From: Pegea sp. RAD2-039
Lineage: Eukaryota; Chordata; Thaliacea; Salpida; Salpidae
NCBI GenBank assembly: GCA_034620365.1
Contig: JAQGEQ010000270.1
Coordinates: 992,001 to 1,056,000 of the forward strand
Length of the DNA stretch: 64,000 bases
Direction of reading: 5' to 3'
Translations under genes and position numbers: made by a program
Part shown: positions 47,279 through 56,099 of the stretch, one piece after another
Position numbering within the stretch: the first letter of the stretch is position 1
How the letters are laid out: every line of letters starts with the position of its first letter
Notes under the pieces: model-generated
What the model saw: the letters and a program-made list of their open reading frames with translations, nothing else
Database searches by the model: none
What the model was told of the DNA's origin: nothing

Positions 47279-49366
47279 AGCTACAATACATGTATCAACT
47301 TGAATTTTACAATAAGGCTGATCATAAAATTAACTTTATTTAGAAATATACATCAATTTTTAATGAATTAGCTCTATATATTTTATACAATACTCTACAT
47401 ATCTATAAACTTAAAAATAATAAAAATTGTAAAAAACTATTATAAATGAAATAATCTTAGTATATTGCTATCTTCCTATGTAAAAAACTCAAGATAGAAA
47501 AACAACTCCATATTTTACTAAAATTACTTCAACATTTTTGTGATTATAAAAATAAAATTAACTTGGTTTTTATTAAATTTATCTGAAATTATAAATTATT
47601 TGCTTTTATCAATTACAAAGTATTCAGATTTTTTTATGAAAAATTGTTCACTTAACTTTTTACTTGAATATCAAAAGAAGTAAATTTTATTACAAAAAAT
47701 TTAGTAATGTATCAAATGTTTTATATAAAAAAGTCAGGTAATAGTTAATATTTAAAGTTAATAAAATTCAAATCATATTTTTTTACAAAAAAAATATATC
47801 AGAAAAATAAAGCTTTATAAAAAGAGATTTTAATAGATTTTAAAACATGTGAAAAACGATTTTTTCATAATAAAAAAATTAGAATTCAAGCGAGAGTATA
47901 TTTGCACTAGTAGAGACTGTAGTAAGAAATTAATATTCTTATTTGACAATGTTTCATAAATTCCAATTTATTAATTATCTTGTTAAGCTATAAATAGATT
48001 CGGGTAAATAAGTTGGTTAGATTTTATGACAAATACTTTTATTAAGTAAATCCGATAAATTTAAAGCCAGTTTGATTATTGGTCAAAATTGGGTAAAAGA
48101 TAAGTAGAACAGAGACTATAGATATATATATTTTTTTTAATTCTTGTAGTTTTAAAGATCATTCATATTTAATTAAAAATTCATCAAATAATTATTTCTA
48201 ATTTTATTTAGTTTAAAACAAAAGCTAGTCGTCTCTCTTTTTATTTTTTCAAAATCATACATGTAGTAAAAATACATAATAGTAAAAATAGGTGTGCTCA
48301 CTGTAAACAAGCAGGAAAAGCCTCTTAGACCAAAAATAACTGACAGAGAAAGTGTCACGTTTCAAGGTGCAGTATTTATCGAAGTGGTATGTTTTACAAA
48401 ATACATATGAATATAATTAAGATGATAACAGAGAAACTTTAGCACAAATTGAACATAGAATATTGGTTATCAAGAATTACTGCACTGATCAGAAAAATTA
48501 CTTTACTCCAAATCAGCACTCACAAAACTATTATATTTATCGAGAACTTTGTTTATTTAAAAGTGTCAACTTAAGCAGATTTTTTAAACGGACTCAATTG
48601 TTACCAATTCAATTGGCGGCATACTCATAAAGACTATTTTGATTGAAACTATAAGAAAATGATCGTTAAGATATATAAAGATATTTATTTAGAAAACTTT
48701 GAAGTATCCTGTCTTATCTTATTAAAGTACTGTAACTAGAATAATGGCCTTCTTAAAACAAATATTTTCAGCATATTTACTGCAGCAGAAAAAAAAAAAT
48801 TTATAAATTCATTCTATTTAAAAAAGGTATAGGCACAGGAAAACAATTTCTTGAATGCTTTATTTTCTTGAATTTTTTATCACATAAAAAATTATTTATT
48901 TATTACAATAAATGTGAAGGAGGGTGCCTAAAGAGAGCACCTCTTGCTAACACACATTCTCACAAATTAACAACAAAAATTCGTTTTTTTAGCTACTATT
49001 TAACATAATTTGCAGAGCTAAATGACTATTTCTTTAGTTGTTTCTAGTCTAATACAAGCTCTACAGGTTTGAGATTTTATTAAACAATAATCGATTGCCT
49101 TTAGCTTCAACATACTAATACCCTTCTTACTATTCTAATTTTTTATTATATAAAAGCAGTCAATTTGTAAGATTAAATTTCATACCTAATGTCATCTGAG
49201 ATTTTTATCACTGTTTTTGTGAAAAACGAAATTACATGATTTCACTTTCAGCTTTAATTTTATCTTCCATAATAACCATGGTGCTTTCATGAGAAAGAGA
49301 AAATTAAAACGTTTAAAGCCATTTATTTAAAGTATTTAATAAAAAGTTGTTGAAGAAGTTATTTTT
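47279..49366. other. 2.1 kb intergenic region
   Basis: AT-rich. A minus-strand AATAAA (plus-strand tttatt at 49322-49327) sits about 40 nt past the stop of the PTRH2-like gene and is a good poly(A) signal for the UTP14-PTRH2 cluster. The frame at 48173-48358 is unsupported. Confidence 0.5.
49322..49327 (-). terminator. Poly(A) signal after the UTP14-PTRH2 cluster
   Basis: AATAAA on the minus strand about 40 nt beyond the stop of the last gene. No AATAAA is found in the 81 nt and 45 nt gaps inside the cluster, which supports a shared 3' end. Confidence 0.5.
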
Positions 49367-49777
49367 TTAGAGAAGTTTTAGATCTTTAGTGACTTTGTCT
49401 AAACAAGTAGAGTGAGATGGTCCCAAAGCAAGGACAGTAATAGAACCAGCTGCAACTTGACTTCGACCAGCATCTTTAACCAAATAAACAGTAATTCCTA
49501 ATTGTTCAGCTTGTGATTTAATTGCTAATAAAGAAACTAGATTGTTGGTTCGTAGAACAACTTTTGCAGATCCTTCTTTCTGCCACGTCTCAAGTGCTTC
49601 AGTGTTAGCTTTCAACTTTGTTTCAACTTGATGCTTGTAAGTTCCTAAAGTAGCATGAGAACACTGGGCAGCAATCTTACCTTTTTTCATGCCCAGATCG
49701 GTTCTAACCACCAAAGCTAATTTGTGAGATGAACGTTGAAAACATCGGTTTAATAAATCGCTTACAAGTTTAATCAT
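49367..49777 (-). CDS. Second PTRH2-type peptidyl-tRNA hydrolase, no membrane anchor
   Basis: 136 residues, intronless. It has the Pth2 fold and motifs: LALVVRTDLGMKKGKIAAQC, SHATLGTY, the conserved VYLVKDAGRSQVAAGS and LALGPS. Pth2 enzymes release peptides from stalled peptidyl-tRNA. Unlike its neighbour it lacks an N-terminal membrane segment; a short basic stretch (MIKLVSDLLNRCFQRSSHK) precedes the domain and could be a weak mitochondrial presequence. Its ATG is only 45 nt after the stop of the upstream PTRH2 gene, with a good acceptor (tttaaatttacag) ending two bases before it. The two domains are clearly divergent, so the duplication is old. Confidence 0.92.
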   Translation of the reverse strand: MIKLVSDLLNRCFQRSSHKLALVVRTDLGMKKGKIAAQCSHATLGTYKHQVETKLKANTEALETWQKEGSAKVVLRTNNLVSLLAIKSQAEQLGITVYLVKDAGRSQVAAGSITVLALGPSHSTCLDKVTKDLKLL

Positions 49778-49822
49778 TGCTGTAAATTTAAAGAAGTTTG
49801 ATTAAAGTAAAAAACTAAAAAG

Positions 49823-50338
49823 TTACAGCAATTTCAAGTGACCAGTCACAAGATCTAAATCTTGTTGATAAGCTGGACCTATGCCTAGGACAGTAGTTGA
49901 GCCAGGTTCAATTTGAGTCCGACCAGCATCTCGAATAAGCGAAGCCGTCAAGTGTAAATGTTTGGCTTCTTTGTACAATTCTTCTAATTGTCGTTGCGTT
50001 TGGCATTTCACAACGATCTTTGCACTTCCACTACGTTTCCACAGTTTCAACTTCCGCTTGGCATGCTTTCTAGCTTGTTGATAGCAAGCGATTGCAGCAT
50101 GAGCACATTGAGAAGCGATCTTCCCTTTCCCCATCTTCAGATCTTGTCTCACTACGATCACCATCTTTAACGAATTAGAACCATTAGAAGCATCAGAACC
50201 ATCCGTCGAATCACTGTATTCCCCTGAATCCGAATCTTCAGGACTCTCTTCCATGGATGGAGTTTTTAGCAAATAATTGAAAATGAAAGCAGCCCCGAAA
50301 CTAGCAAGAATGCCAGACACAAAATAAACATAATCCAT
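49823..50338 (-). CDS. PTRH2: PTRH2 (Bit1) peptidyl-tRNA hydrolase 2, membrane anchored
   Basis: 171 residues, intronless (human 179). An N-terminal hydrophobic anchor (about residues 4-24) is followed by an acidic Ser/Asp-rich linker that contains SGEY, as in human. The Pth2 domain follows: MVIVVRQDLKMGKGKIASQC, AHAAIACY, SLIRDAGRTQIEPGSTTVLG, ending VTGHLKLL. In vertebrates PTRH2 sits in the mitochondrial outer membrane, hydrolyses peptidyl-tRNA and influences anoikis. It is the middle gene of a tight same-strand row: UTP14 ends 81 nt upstream and the second PTRH2-like gene begins 45 nt downstream. The acceptor-like tgtgttgatag lies seven bases before the ATG. Confidence 0.96.
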   Translation of the reverse strand: MDYVYFVSGILASFGAAFIFNYLLKTPSMEESPEDSDSGEYSDSTDGSDASNGSNSLKMVIVVRQDLKMGKGKIASQCAHAAIACYQQARKHAKRKLKLWKRSGSAKIVVKCQTQRQLEELYKEAKHLHLTASLIRDAGRTQIEPGSTTVLGIGPAYQQDLDLVTGHLKLL

Positions 50339-50419
50339 CTTACACCTATCAACACACCAACAAGTTTAGTTATATGTTAGAACTATTTATATATAATATA
50401 GCTAAAAATGAAAACATAA

Positions 50420-52081
50420 TTATAAAAATGTCTCTGATTTTTTGGCAGCGCTTTCAGGGTCCATGGGGTTGATGTAGGTTCCGGTGACAGTAGAGAATCT
50501 AGGACGGATGTTATCTTTGAAAACAGATGGTGGGTTCCACGTGGAACCGATAGGAGCAGCAAGAGTGCGCTCAAACTGTTGCTTACTTGTGTAAGGAAAC
50601 GGCAAGTTATTGACCTGATGTTTGGCGGTAAAACTACTACGCGAGGCTTCATTTATTATCACGTGATTAAGTTTACGGTCCTTTCTAGCTCTTGGTAAAT
50701 CAGTCTTAGCCAAATTGGTAAATTTGGTTTTTCTTTTGCGTTTTTTCGACGATGGTTTCAAACCACAACCAGCCCAGCTGCCCCAACCAGGCATTTGTAA
50801 CTCGTCAAGTCCAGCTGATATTTTCTTGTCAGCTGATTCAATTTTCTTTTTATTTGCTACGAATTCAGCAACAATGTCATCATCAGCAAAAGCTTCCACG
50901 ATTGTCATACTTTCAGCATTCAGATTTGAAGTCTTCTCAAACTTAGAGATTGTTCGAGATTCTTCTTTGGATTCCTTTTCAATCAGAACTTCATCTTTGA
51001 CTTCAACTTCTTTTTCAATATCATCTAGAGCTTCTCGAAACTTCTCATCTGACGATGGTTTGAGAGTATCCTCCGGCGGGTTGTTGTTCGAGAGCGAGAA
51101 CCAAGGATTGATCTGATCAGGAGGTAACACAGCAGAGGTACACTCCTTCGACTCCGGTTCGATCTCATCTTCTGAGCTTGATACTTCTGCTATCTTAGTT
51201 GTCAGTTGTTGATGACGCGTCATCTGCTCATTGATCTTTTCACGTGTCGCTGCATCATGTTTCGCGATTACGCTTCGATTCTTTTTCCATTTGCTTCCAT
51301 TAGTAGAGTGACGTAATGAAGCACGTTCTTCAGCGCGCGTTTTCTCTACATCTACCTCCATACCTTTCTGTTTCTTCTTGTTGCTTTCAATCAGGCGCTG
51401 GTTTCGACGGTACTTTTTGCTTTTAATCTTTCCTTGCCTTTTCATCTTCGATTGTTGATATGAAACGAAAGCGCGATGCTTGCGTAGTTGCGCGTGTAGG
51501 TCGCGCGCTTCTGCTAAACTCATCTTGGATTGATTGAGAGCTTGGTGCTCAGCGACACTCAATCCTTCCGGCGTCTTCTCCACACATTTGTTACCAAGCA
51601 GTAATTGGCTGATCTCTTCTTCTAACTTGCTCTTTTGCTTATTTTTCAGATTTTTAGAAGAAACAGGAGAGACAGTGGAGATAGTAAGTGACTGGTGACC
51701 GAGTGGGAAAGACAAGTGGTCAGCTTTACGGTTGTCTTGAACAACCTTTTGCCACTTGCTACTTGCTTCTTTCATCTTTTTGTACTCCACAACCCTTTGA
51801 ACACCTTCACTTGCTGCTTTACTCAACGGAGCACTGAGCAAGTTCATCTTCAAACTTCTCCGAACTTGATTCTTTACTGTCTTCAACTTCCCTGCCTTGC
51901 CTTCACTCCCTACTAACAACTTTTCGACTTCAATCACATTTCCAGCTTTTCTATCAATTAACGAAAACTGTGAGACATCTTCTGAAGCTTCACTTCTTCG
52001 AGACTGCTTTGTCTTCTCATCTTCATCTGGTAACCAACCAAACGTCTGTAGAAGAGAATCCATTTTTTCATCTTCATCCAT
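50420..52081 (-). CDS. UTP14: UTP14, small-subunit processome protein
   Basis: 553 residues, intronless. The open frame extends upstream to 52177, but that part is hydrophobic and AT-rich and contains an acceptor-like ttattattttcag; the acidic start MDEDEKMDSLLQTFG at 52081 fits the family. Landmarks: the basic segment KIKSKKYRRN, the RAEERASLRH helix followed by SKWKKN, and the diagnostic LQMPGWGSWAG box. UTP14 works in the nucleolus in 18S rRNA processing and activates the DEAH helicase DHR1/DHX37; that role is from the family. Human UTP14A is about 770 residues, so the linkers are shorter here. It is the first gene of the UTP14-PTRH2-PTRH2 row. Confidence 0.94.
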   Translation of the reverse strand: MDEDEKMDSLLQTFGWLPDEDEKTKQSRRSEASEDVSQFSLIDRKAGNVIEVEKLLVGSEGKAGKLKTVKNQVRRSLKMNLLSAPLSKAASEGVQRVVEYKKMKEASSKWQKVVQDNRKADHLSFPLGHQSLTISTVSPVSSKNLKNKQKSKLEEEISQLLLGNKCVEKTPEGLSVAEHQALNQSKMSLAEARDLHAQLRKHRAFVSYQQSKMKRQGKIKSKKYRRNQRLIESNKKKQKGMEVDVEKTRAEERASLRHSTNGSKWKKNRSVIAKHDAATREKINEQMTRHQQLTTKIAEVSSSEDEIEPESKECTSAVLPPDQINPWFSLSNNNPPEDTLKPSSDEKFREALDDIEKEVEVKDEVLIEKESKEESRTISKFEKTSNLNAESMTIVEAFADDDIVAEFVANKKKIESADKKISAGLDELQMPGWGSWAGCGLKPSSKKRKRKTKFTNLAKTDLPRARKDRKLNHVIINEASRSSFTAKHQVNNLPFPYTSKQQFERTLAAPIGSTWNPPSVFKDNIRPRFSTVTGTYINPMDPESAAKKSETFL

Positions 52082-52312
52082 TTTAAAAAATTTATTAATT
52101 TTAGGCTGAAAATAATAAAGTGTGATGAGTACAAAGAAAATAATAAAAAATGAATTGATTAAAATATGATGAACCAAATGGTAAGTTACTTTGAATTATA
52201 ATACAATTAGGATTTTTTAATGAAAGTGCATCAAAATCGTTTAAGTATACATTGAGATAGTAAAGTATATATGTTAGATTAAGGTAACTTTTGCTTGGAG
52301 TTGATAATTAGG

Positions 52313-52810
52313 TAGAAATGAGTTGAATTAGTCTTTTTTGTTTACCAACTTCAATACTTCAGATTGAACATTTTTTATATCTGAGGTCCAGTACTTTTTC
52401 AGCCATAATCTATATTTGTATAAAGATGAATGGAAAACTTTCTGACTTAAGTACTTTAAAGCAATACCTGGATTTAATTGATATATTATTGGAAAACTAC
52501 ATTCTACCATACAATTTATTATTCTTAAGTCACCACCAGCTTTTATCAACGTGTCTAACCCATCAAAATCATCATAATTTTCATTCAGAGTTTTTCCATA
52601 AAGTGAAAATTTTTTTTGAATATTTTGCTCATTATTATCCCAAATTTTCTTCAGCCAATTTGTGTACTTTTTATCAACTTTATTAAACAGATTTTTTGAT
52701 AATAAGCTGAAAGCCTCTTCTTCATCAATATCATAATAAACATTGAATGAAATTGTTTTCATAACTTTAATCACATTGTTAACTCCATCAGCCATTGTCC
52801 ATAAGCTGAT
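52313..52810. repeat. ~500 bp segmental duplicate, copy A
   Basis: Matches 55278-55775 at a constant offset of 2965 bp with only three internal substitutions plus one at the right edge, and no indels. It spans the last two repeats, the stop codon and about 15 bp of 3' flank of the larger repeat-protein gene. Sequence similarity ends abruptly on both sides. Confidence 0.95.
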
Positions 52811-54556
52811 ATCATCTTCTTTGTTAGGCTCTATAATACTTACTTTATGTTGATACATATCAATGTTTCTATCAAATTCATTTTCTGAAACCTTTTTATC
52901 TACAAGGCTTATAGCTGTTGATTCGATACCATTAGATGAATTTGTTTGTTTATATTCAGCTTGAAAAGTTTCACTTAACCAAATATATTCAATACATTTA
53001 ATATATTTTTCATTATTTTTACCAAATACTTTCATACTTAAATCAGAAGCAGCTTTAAGGAAAGCTACATTTCTAGAAAATGATGGATCAAGCATCAGCT
53101 TAATAAGCTTACCTTCACTTTGATGACCAGAAAGAAAACCATCATAAGAAATTAGAGCTTGATTGACAAGCTTTACTACACAACAAATATCCTCAATATT
53201 ATTTTTTATCATTCTGTCCAACCACTGATATTCATCAGAACCAGCTTTTTCAAATAGCTTTTGAGATAAACTACTTACAGCAGCTTGTTTGTTTGTCAAA
53301 TATGAATCCATAAATGAACTTTCTATCATTTTTTTAAGAGCACAGTTTATTCCACCAACAACATTCCAGTTGTATGGCCTTTCTTGTGTATTGGTTTTCT
53401 GTAAAACTAAAGAACGAACTTGGTGAACATTATTTATCCATACATGCTTAACCCATTTGGAATTATTTGTTGAATTTTCACCAAATAAAAGTAAGCAAAC
53501 TTCTTTAATACCATCTGCCATACTTGACTTGTTTTCCATTTTTTTGGCGAAATCAATATCAATCATTTTCTCAACTACATTTTCTACACTACCAACTAAT
53601 TTCCAAACTTTTCGACGAGGCAGAACTTCTTTCCTGGTAGCTCCTTTCTTTCTATGACTTATTTTTTGACGTTTAGGCTGGCTTGGTTCACCACCTCCAA
53701 TAATATTCCTAGTAATACGTTTTTCACTAACAAATTTTTTTATCTTAGATTGAATTTCATCTATATTGCTTTTCCATAAGTAATTAAGCCAAATTGAGTC
53801 TGGTTCATCTTTACCACCAAACAAATCTTTATTAATCCTTTCAATAACTCTCATAGCATAAGGTAAAGAGCACTTTTTTTGAAAATCATGATCAACCATA
53901 ACTTTCATAACTCTATCAATTCCACCAGCTTTTTCTAATAGACTTACATCTTTAACTACATTTTTGTTGTTATCACTTTGCCCAAATAAAACATCTAGAT
54001 AAAGATTATCAACATTTGCAAACCAATAATATTTTAATAATGAGGTTATATCTTCATCCACATCATGATGTACAGCTTTACACAAATTTTCAAAAGTTAA
54101 AGATACACTAAAAAGTTGTAAGTTTTGATAAAAATTACATTCAATCATCAGATTTTTCAGCTCACAAATACCTTCAGCAGATTTTAAATATTTCAGAAGA
54201 TCAATTTTACATTTTTGCTTAATTTCAAAACTTTCTTCACTTGAACTTGGTAAGCTTTTCAATCCCCATTTAAAGTAATGTTTAGAATGTGAAAATGTTC
54301 GATTAATAACAAGCCGTTGAACATCCTCTTGATTCCGTCCCCACATACGTTCTAACCAGTCAACATTTTTCGGTTCTTTATTACCATACAAACTTTGTGA
54401 AAGCATTAAAAAAGCATATCGTTTATTAGCTAGAACATTGCCTATAAAATTTGTCTCAATAATTTGAGTTATCAAATTTTCCATTCCACCTGGTATTTCT
54501 GAAATACTTCTACGATTTTGTTTGGAAAATCTTTGCAAAACTGAAGCTTCCATCAT
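52328..54556 (-). CDS. Unknown protein of eight ~80-residue repeats
   Basis: Not recognised. One uninterrupted frame of 742 residues, built of eight copies of one module starting at about residues 23, 125, 211, 322, 401, 482, 590 and 674. Each ~60-residue core reads G-G-x7-M-x4-F-x10-A-x3-L-S-x2-L-F, a short loop, then W-L-x3-W-x2-N-x4-Q; M falls at module position 10, F at 15, F at 35, W at 45 and W at 50 (plus or minus 2). The pattern suggests a helical bundle repeated as a solenoid. Linkers vary; the one after repeat 3 is very basic (PKRQKISHRKKGATRKE) and looks like a nuclear localisation signal or nucleic-acid contact. No signal peptide, membrane span or catalytic motif. The last two modules are nearly identical to those of the neighbouring gene. 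Confidence 0.85.
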   Translation of the reverse strand: MMEASVLQRFSKQNRRSISEIPGGMENLITQIIETNFIGNVLANKRYAFLMLSQSLYGNKEPKNVDWLERMWGRNQEDVQRLVINRTFSHSKHYFKWGLKSLPSSSEESFEIKQKCKIDLLKYLKSAEGICELKNLMIECNFYQNLQLFSVSLTFENLCKAVHHDVDEDITSLLKYYWFANVDNLYLDVLFGQSDNNKNVVKDVSLLEKAGGIDRVMKVMVDHDFQKKCSLPYAMRVIERINKDLFGGKDEPDSIWLNYLWKSNIDEIQSKIKKFVSEKRITRNIIGGGEPSQPKRQKISHRKKGATRKEVLPRRKVWKLVGSVENVVEKMIDIDFAKKMENKSSMADGIKEVCLLLFGENSTNNSKWVKHVWINNVHQVRSLVLQKTNTQERPYNWNVVGGINCALKKMIESSFMDSYLTNKQAAVSSLSQKLFEKAGSDEYQWLDRMIKNNIEDICCVVKLVNQALISYDGFLSGHQSEGKLIKLMLDPSFSRNVAFLKAASDLSMKVFGKNNEKYIKCIEYIWLSETFQAEYKQTNSSNGIESTAISLVDKKVSENEFDRNIDMYQHKVSIIEPNKEDDISLWTMADGVNNVIKVMKTISFNVYYDIDEEEAFSLLSKNLFNKVDKKYTNWLKKIWDNNEQNIQKKFSLYGKTLNENYDDFDGLDTLIKAGGDLRIINCMVECSFPIIYQLNPGIALKYLSQKVFHSSLYKYRLWLKKYWTSDIKNVQSEVLKLVNKKD

Positions 54557-55277
54557 TCAGAATAGACTATTTATTGGATTGCAAAGTTTATAAACGGTTT
54601 TAAAATACTTCATCAAATTAAGAAATAAATAACCTACAAAAAAATGTATATATTAAAAAAATATTAAAAAAAAGTTACCATAACAGTATCTTATGAATGC
54701 TGGTCTAAAAGTGGTATCATAACATAAATGTCTAACAAAAAATATCAAAACAATAACAGTAAAAATATGTTAACAAAATAATAATATAAAACAGATGTGA
54801 ACAAATAAGAGCAATAAGTTATTGACAACCAACAATCATACAATCTATTTTGGTAGAATTATATAGTCAGAATCACTAGCTAGAAAGAAGTTCTATAAAG
54901 GAACAGCCATAATTCCTTCTTATGGACTTTTAATTATAGTAGATAGTAGCATGGCTTCTCCCTTTAAACCTACTGTTCAATAACATTAAAGTTAGTTGGC
55001 ACATTAAGCTCAAGGGTTAAAACTTTCCTACCCGAGTTTACTACTAGAGCTTTAACTTTTCATTAACCTACCACAAGGCAGTAACAATGCTTTTGCAACA
55101 TAAAATACATTTTCAAACTTTATAAGATTTAATAAATATAACTTAAAGTATAAAGCAAAATCAAATTGATACCAATTTTGGGTAAACTAAAAATATTTTA
55201 ATAAGAAATTTCAAATTCTATTCACTTTAATACAAATTTAGCAACTCTGTTTTAAATACTATGTTTATAAGGTTTAT
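54557..55277. other. Spacer between the two repeat-protein genes
   Basis: About 720 bp, AT-rich, between the 8-repeat and 3-repeat genes. No conserved promoter element or repeat recognised. Confidence 0.45.
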
Positions 55278-55775
55278 TAGAAATGAGTTGAATTAGTCTT
55301 TTTTGTTTACCAACTTCAATACTTCAGATTGAACATTTTTTATATCTGAGGTCCAGTACTTTTTCAGCCATAATCTATATTTGTATAAAGATGAATGGAA
55401 AACTTTCTGACTTAAGTACTTTAAAGCAATACCTGGATTTAATTGATATATTATTGGAAAACTACATTCTACCATACAATTTATTATTCTTAAGTCACCA
55501 CCAGCTTTTATCAACGTGTCTAACCCATCAAAATCATCAGAATTTTCATTCAGAGTTTTTCCATAAAGTGAAAATTTTTTTTGAATATTTTGCTCATTAT
55601 TATCCCAAATTTTCTTCAGCCAATTTGTGTACTTTTTATCAACTTTATTAAACAGTTTTTTTGATAATAAGCTGAAAGCCTCTTCTTCATCAATATCATA
55701 ATAAACATTGAATGAAATTGTTTTCATAACTTTAATCATATTGTTAACTCCATCAGCCATTGTCCATAAGTTGAT
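55278..55775. repeat. ~500 bp segmental duplicate, copy B
   Basis: Partner of 52313-52810. It carries the last two modules, the stop codon and a short 3' flank of the three-repeat gene. Beyond position 55775 the two genes differ entirely at the nucleotide level, although their more upstream modules are related in protein pattern. Confidence 0.95.
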
Positions 55776-56099
55776 CTGATTTTGTTCAGTCATTTCATTT
55801 GAGTTGTTCTGTTCAGAAATAATGTTTAATGTAGAAAATTCTTGTACTCTCTTTTTATTGTTATACCAAACATTTTTCAACCAATCTACATAAACTGATT
55901 TAATTTCTTTAAATAAACCTAGACATAATTTATCAAAAGCTTCTTTTTCATTTAATTGTAAATCTTTTAAAAATGAAGTTTCTGATAACTTTTCTACAAG
56001 ACCCTCTCTTTCTCCAACCAATATCCAGAACATTATTGCTTCATCCTCTTTGATATCGACATTAGAATCAATTTTACCACTGTCTAATAGGTCCATCAC
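55293..56099 (-). CDS. Paralogous protein of three repeats
   Basis: Not recognised. 268 residues: a 28-residue lead (MMDLLDSGKIDSNVDIKEDE and on), then three copies of the module seen in the gene at 52328-54556, at residues 29-115, 116-199 and 200-268. The first module (GEREGLVEKLSETSF, LCLGLF, WLKNVWYNN) is diverged; the other two match the neighbour's last two except for four residues (V/M, N/K, Y/S and S/N at the junction). Same orientation as the neighbour, 736 bp upstream of its start. It could be a truncated daughter copy, the source of the larger gene's end, or a partner kept similar by gene conversion. Further 5' exons cannot be excluded. Confidence 0.8.
   Translation of the reverse strand: MMDLLDSGKIDSNVDIKEDEAIMFWILVGEREGLVEKLSETSFLKDLQLNEKEAFDKLCLGLFKEIKSVYVDWLKNVWYNNKKRVQEFSTLNIISEQNNSNEMTEQNQINLWTMADGVNNMIKVMKTISFNVYYDIDEEEAFSLLSKKLFNKVDKKYTNWLKKIWDNNEQNIQKKFSLYGKTLNENSDDFDGLDTLIKAGGDLRIINCMVECSFPIIYQLNPGIALKYLSQKVFHSSLYKYRLWLKKYWTSDIKNVQSEVLKLVNKKD

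Noticed and set aside
50715-51116. Plus-strand 133-residue frame
   Set aside because: Antisense shadow of UTP14.
50420-52177. Longer UTP14 frame starting at 52177 with a hydrophobic N-terminus
   Set aside because: The added 32 residues look like translated AT-rich leader with an internal splice-acceptor-like site; the acidic MDEDEK start matches UTP14 proteins.
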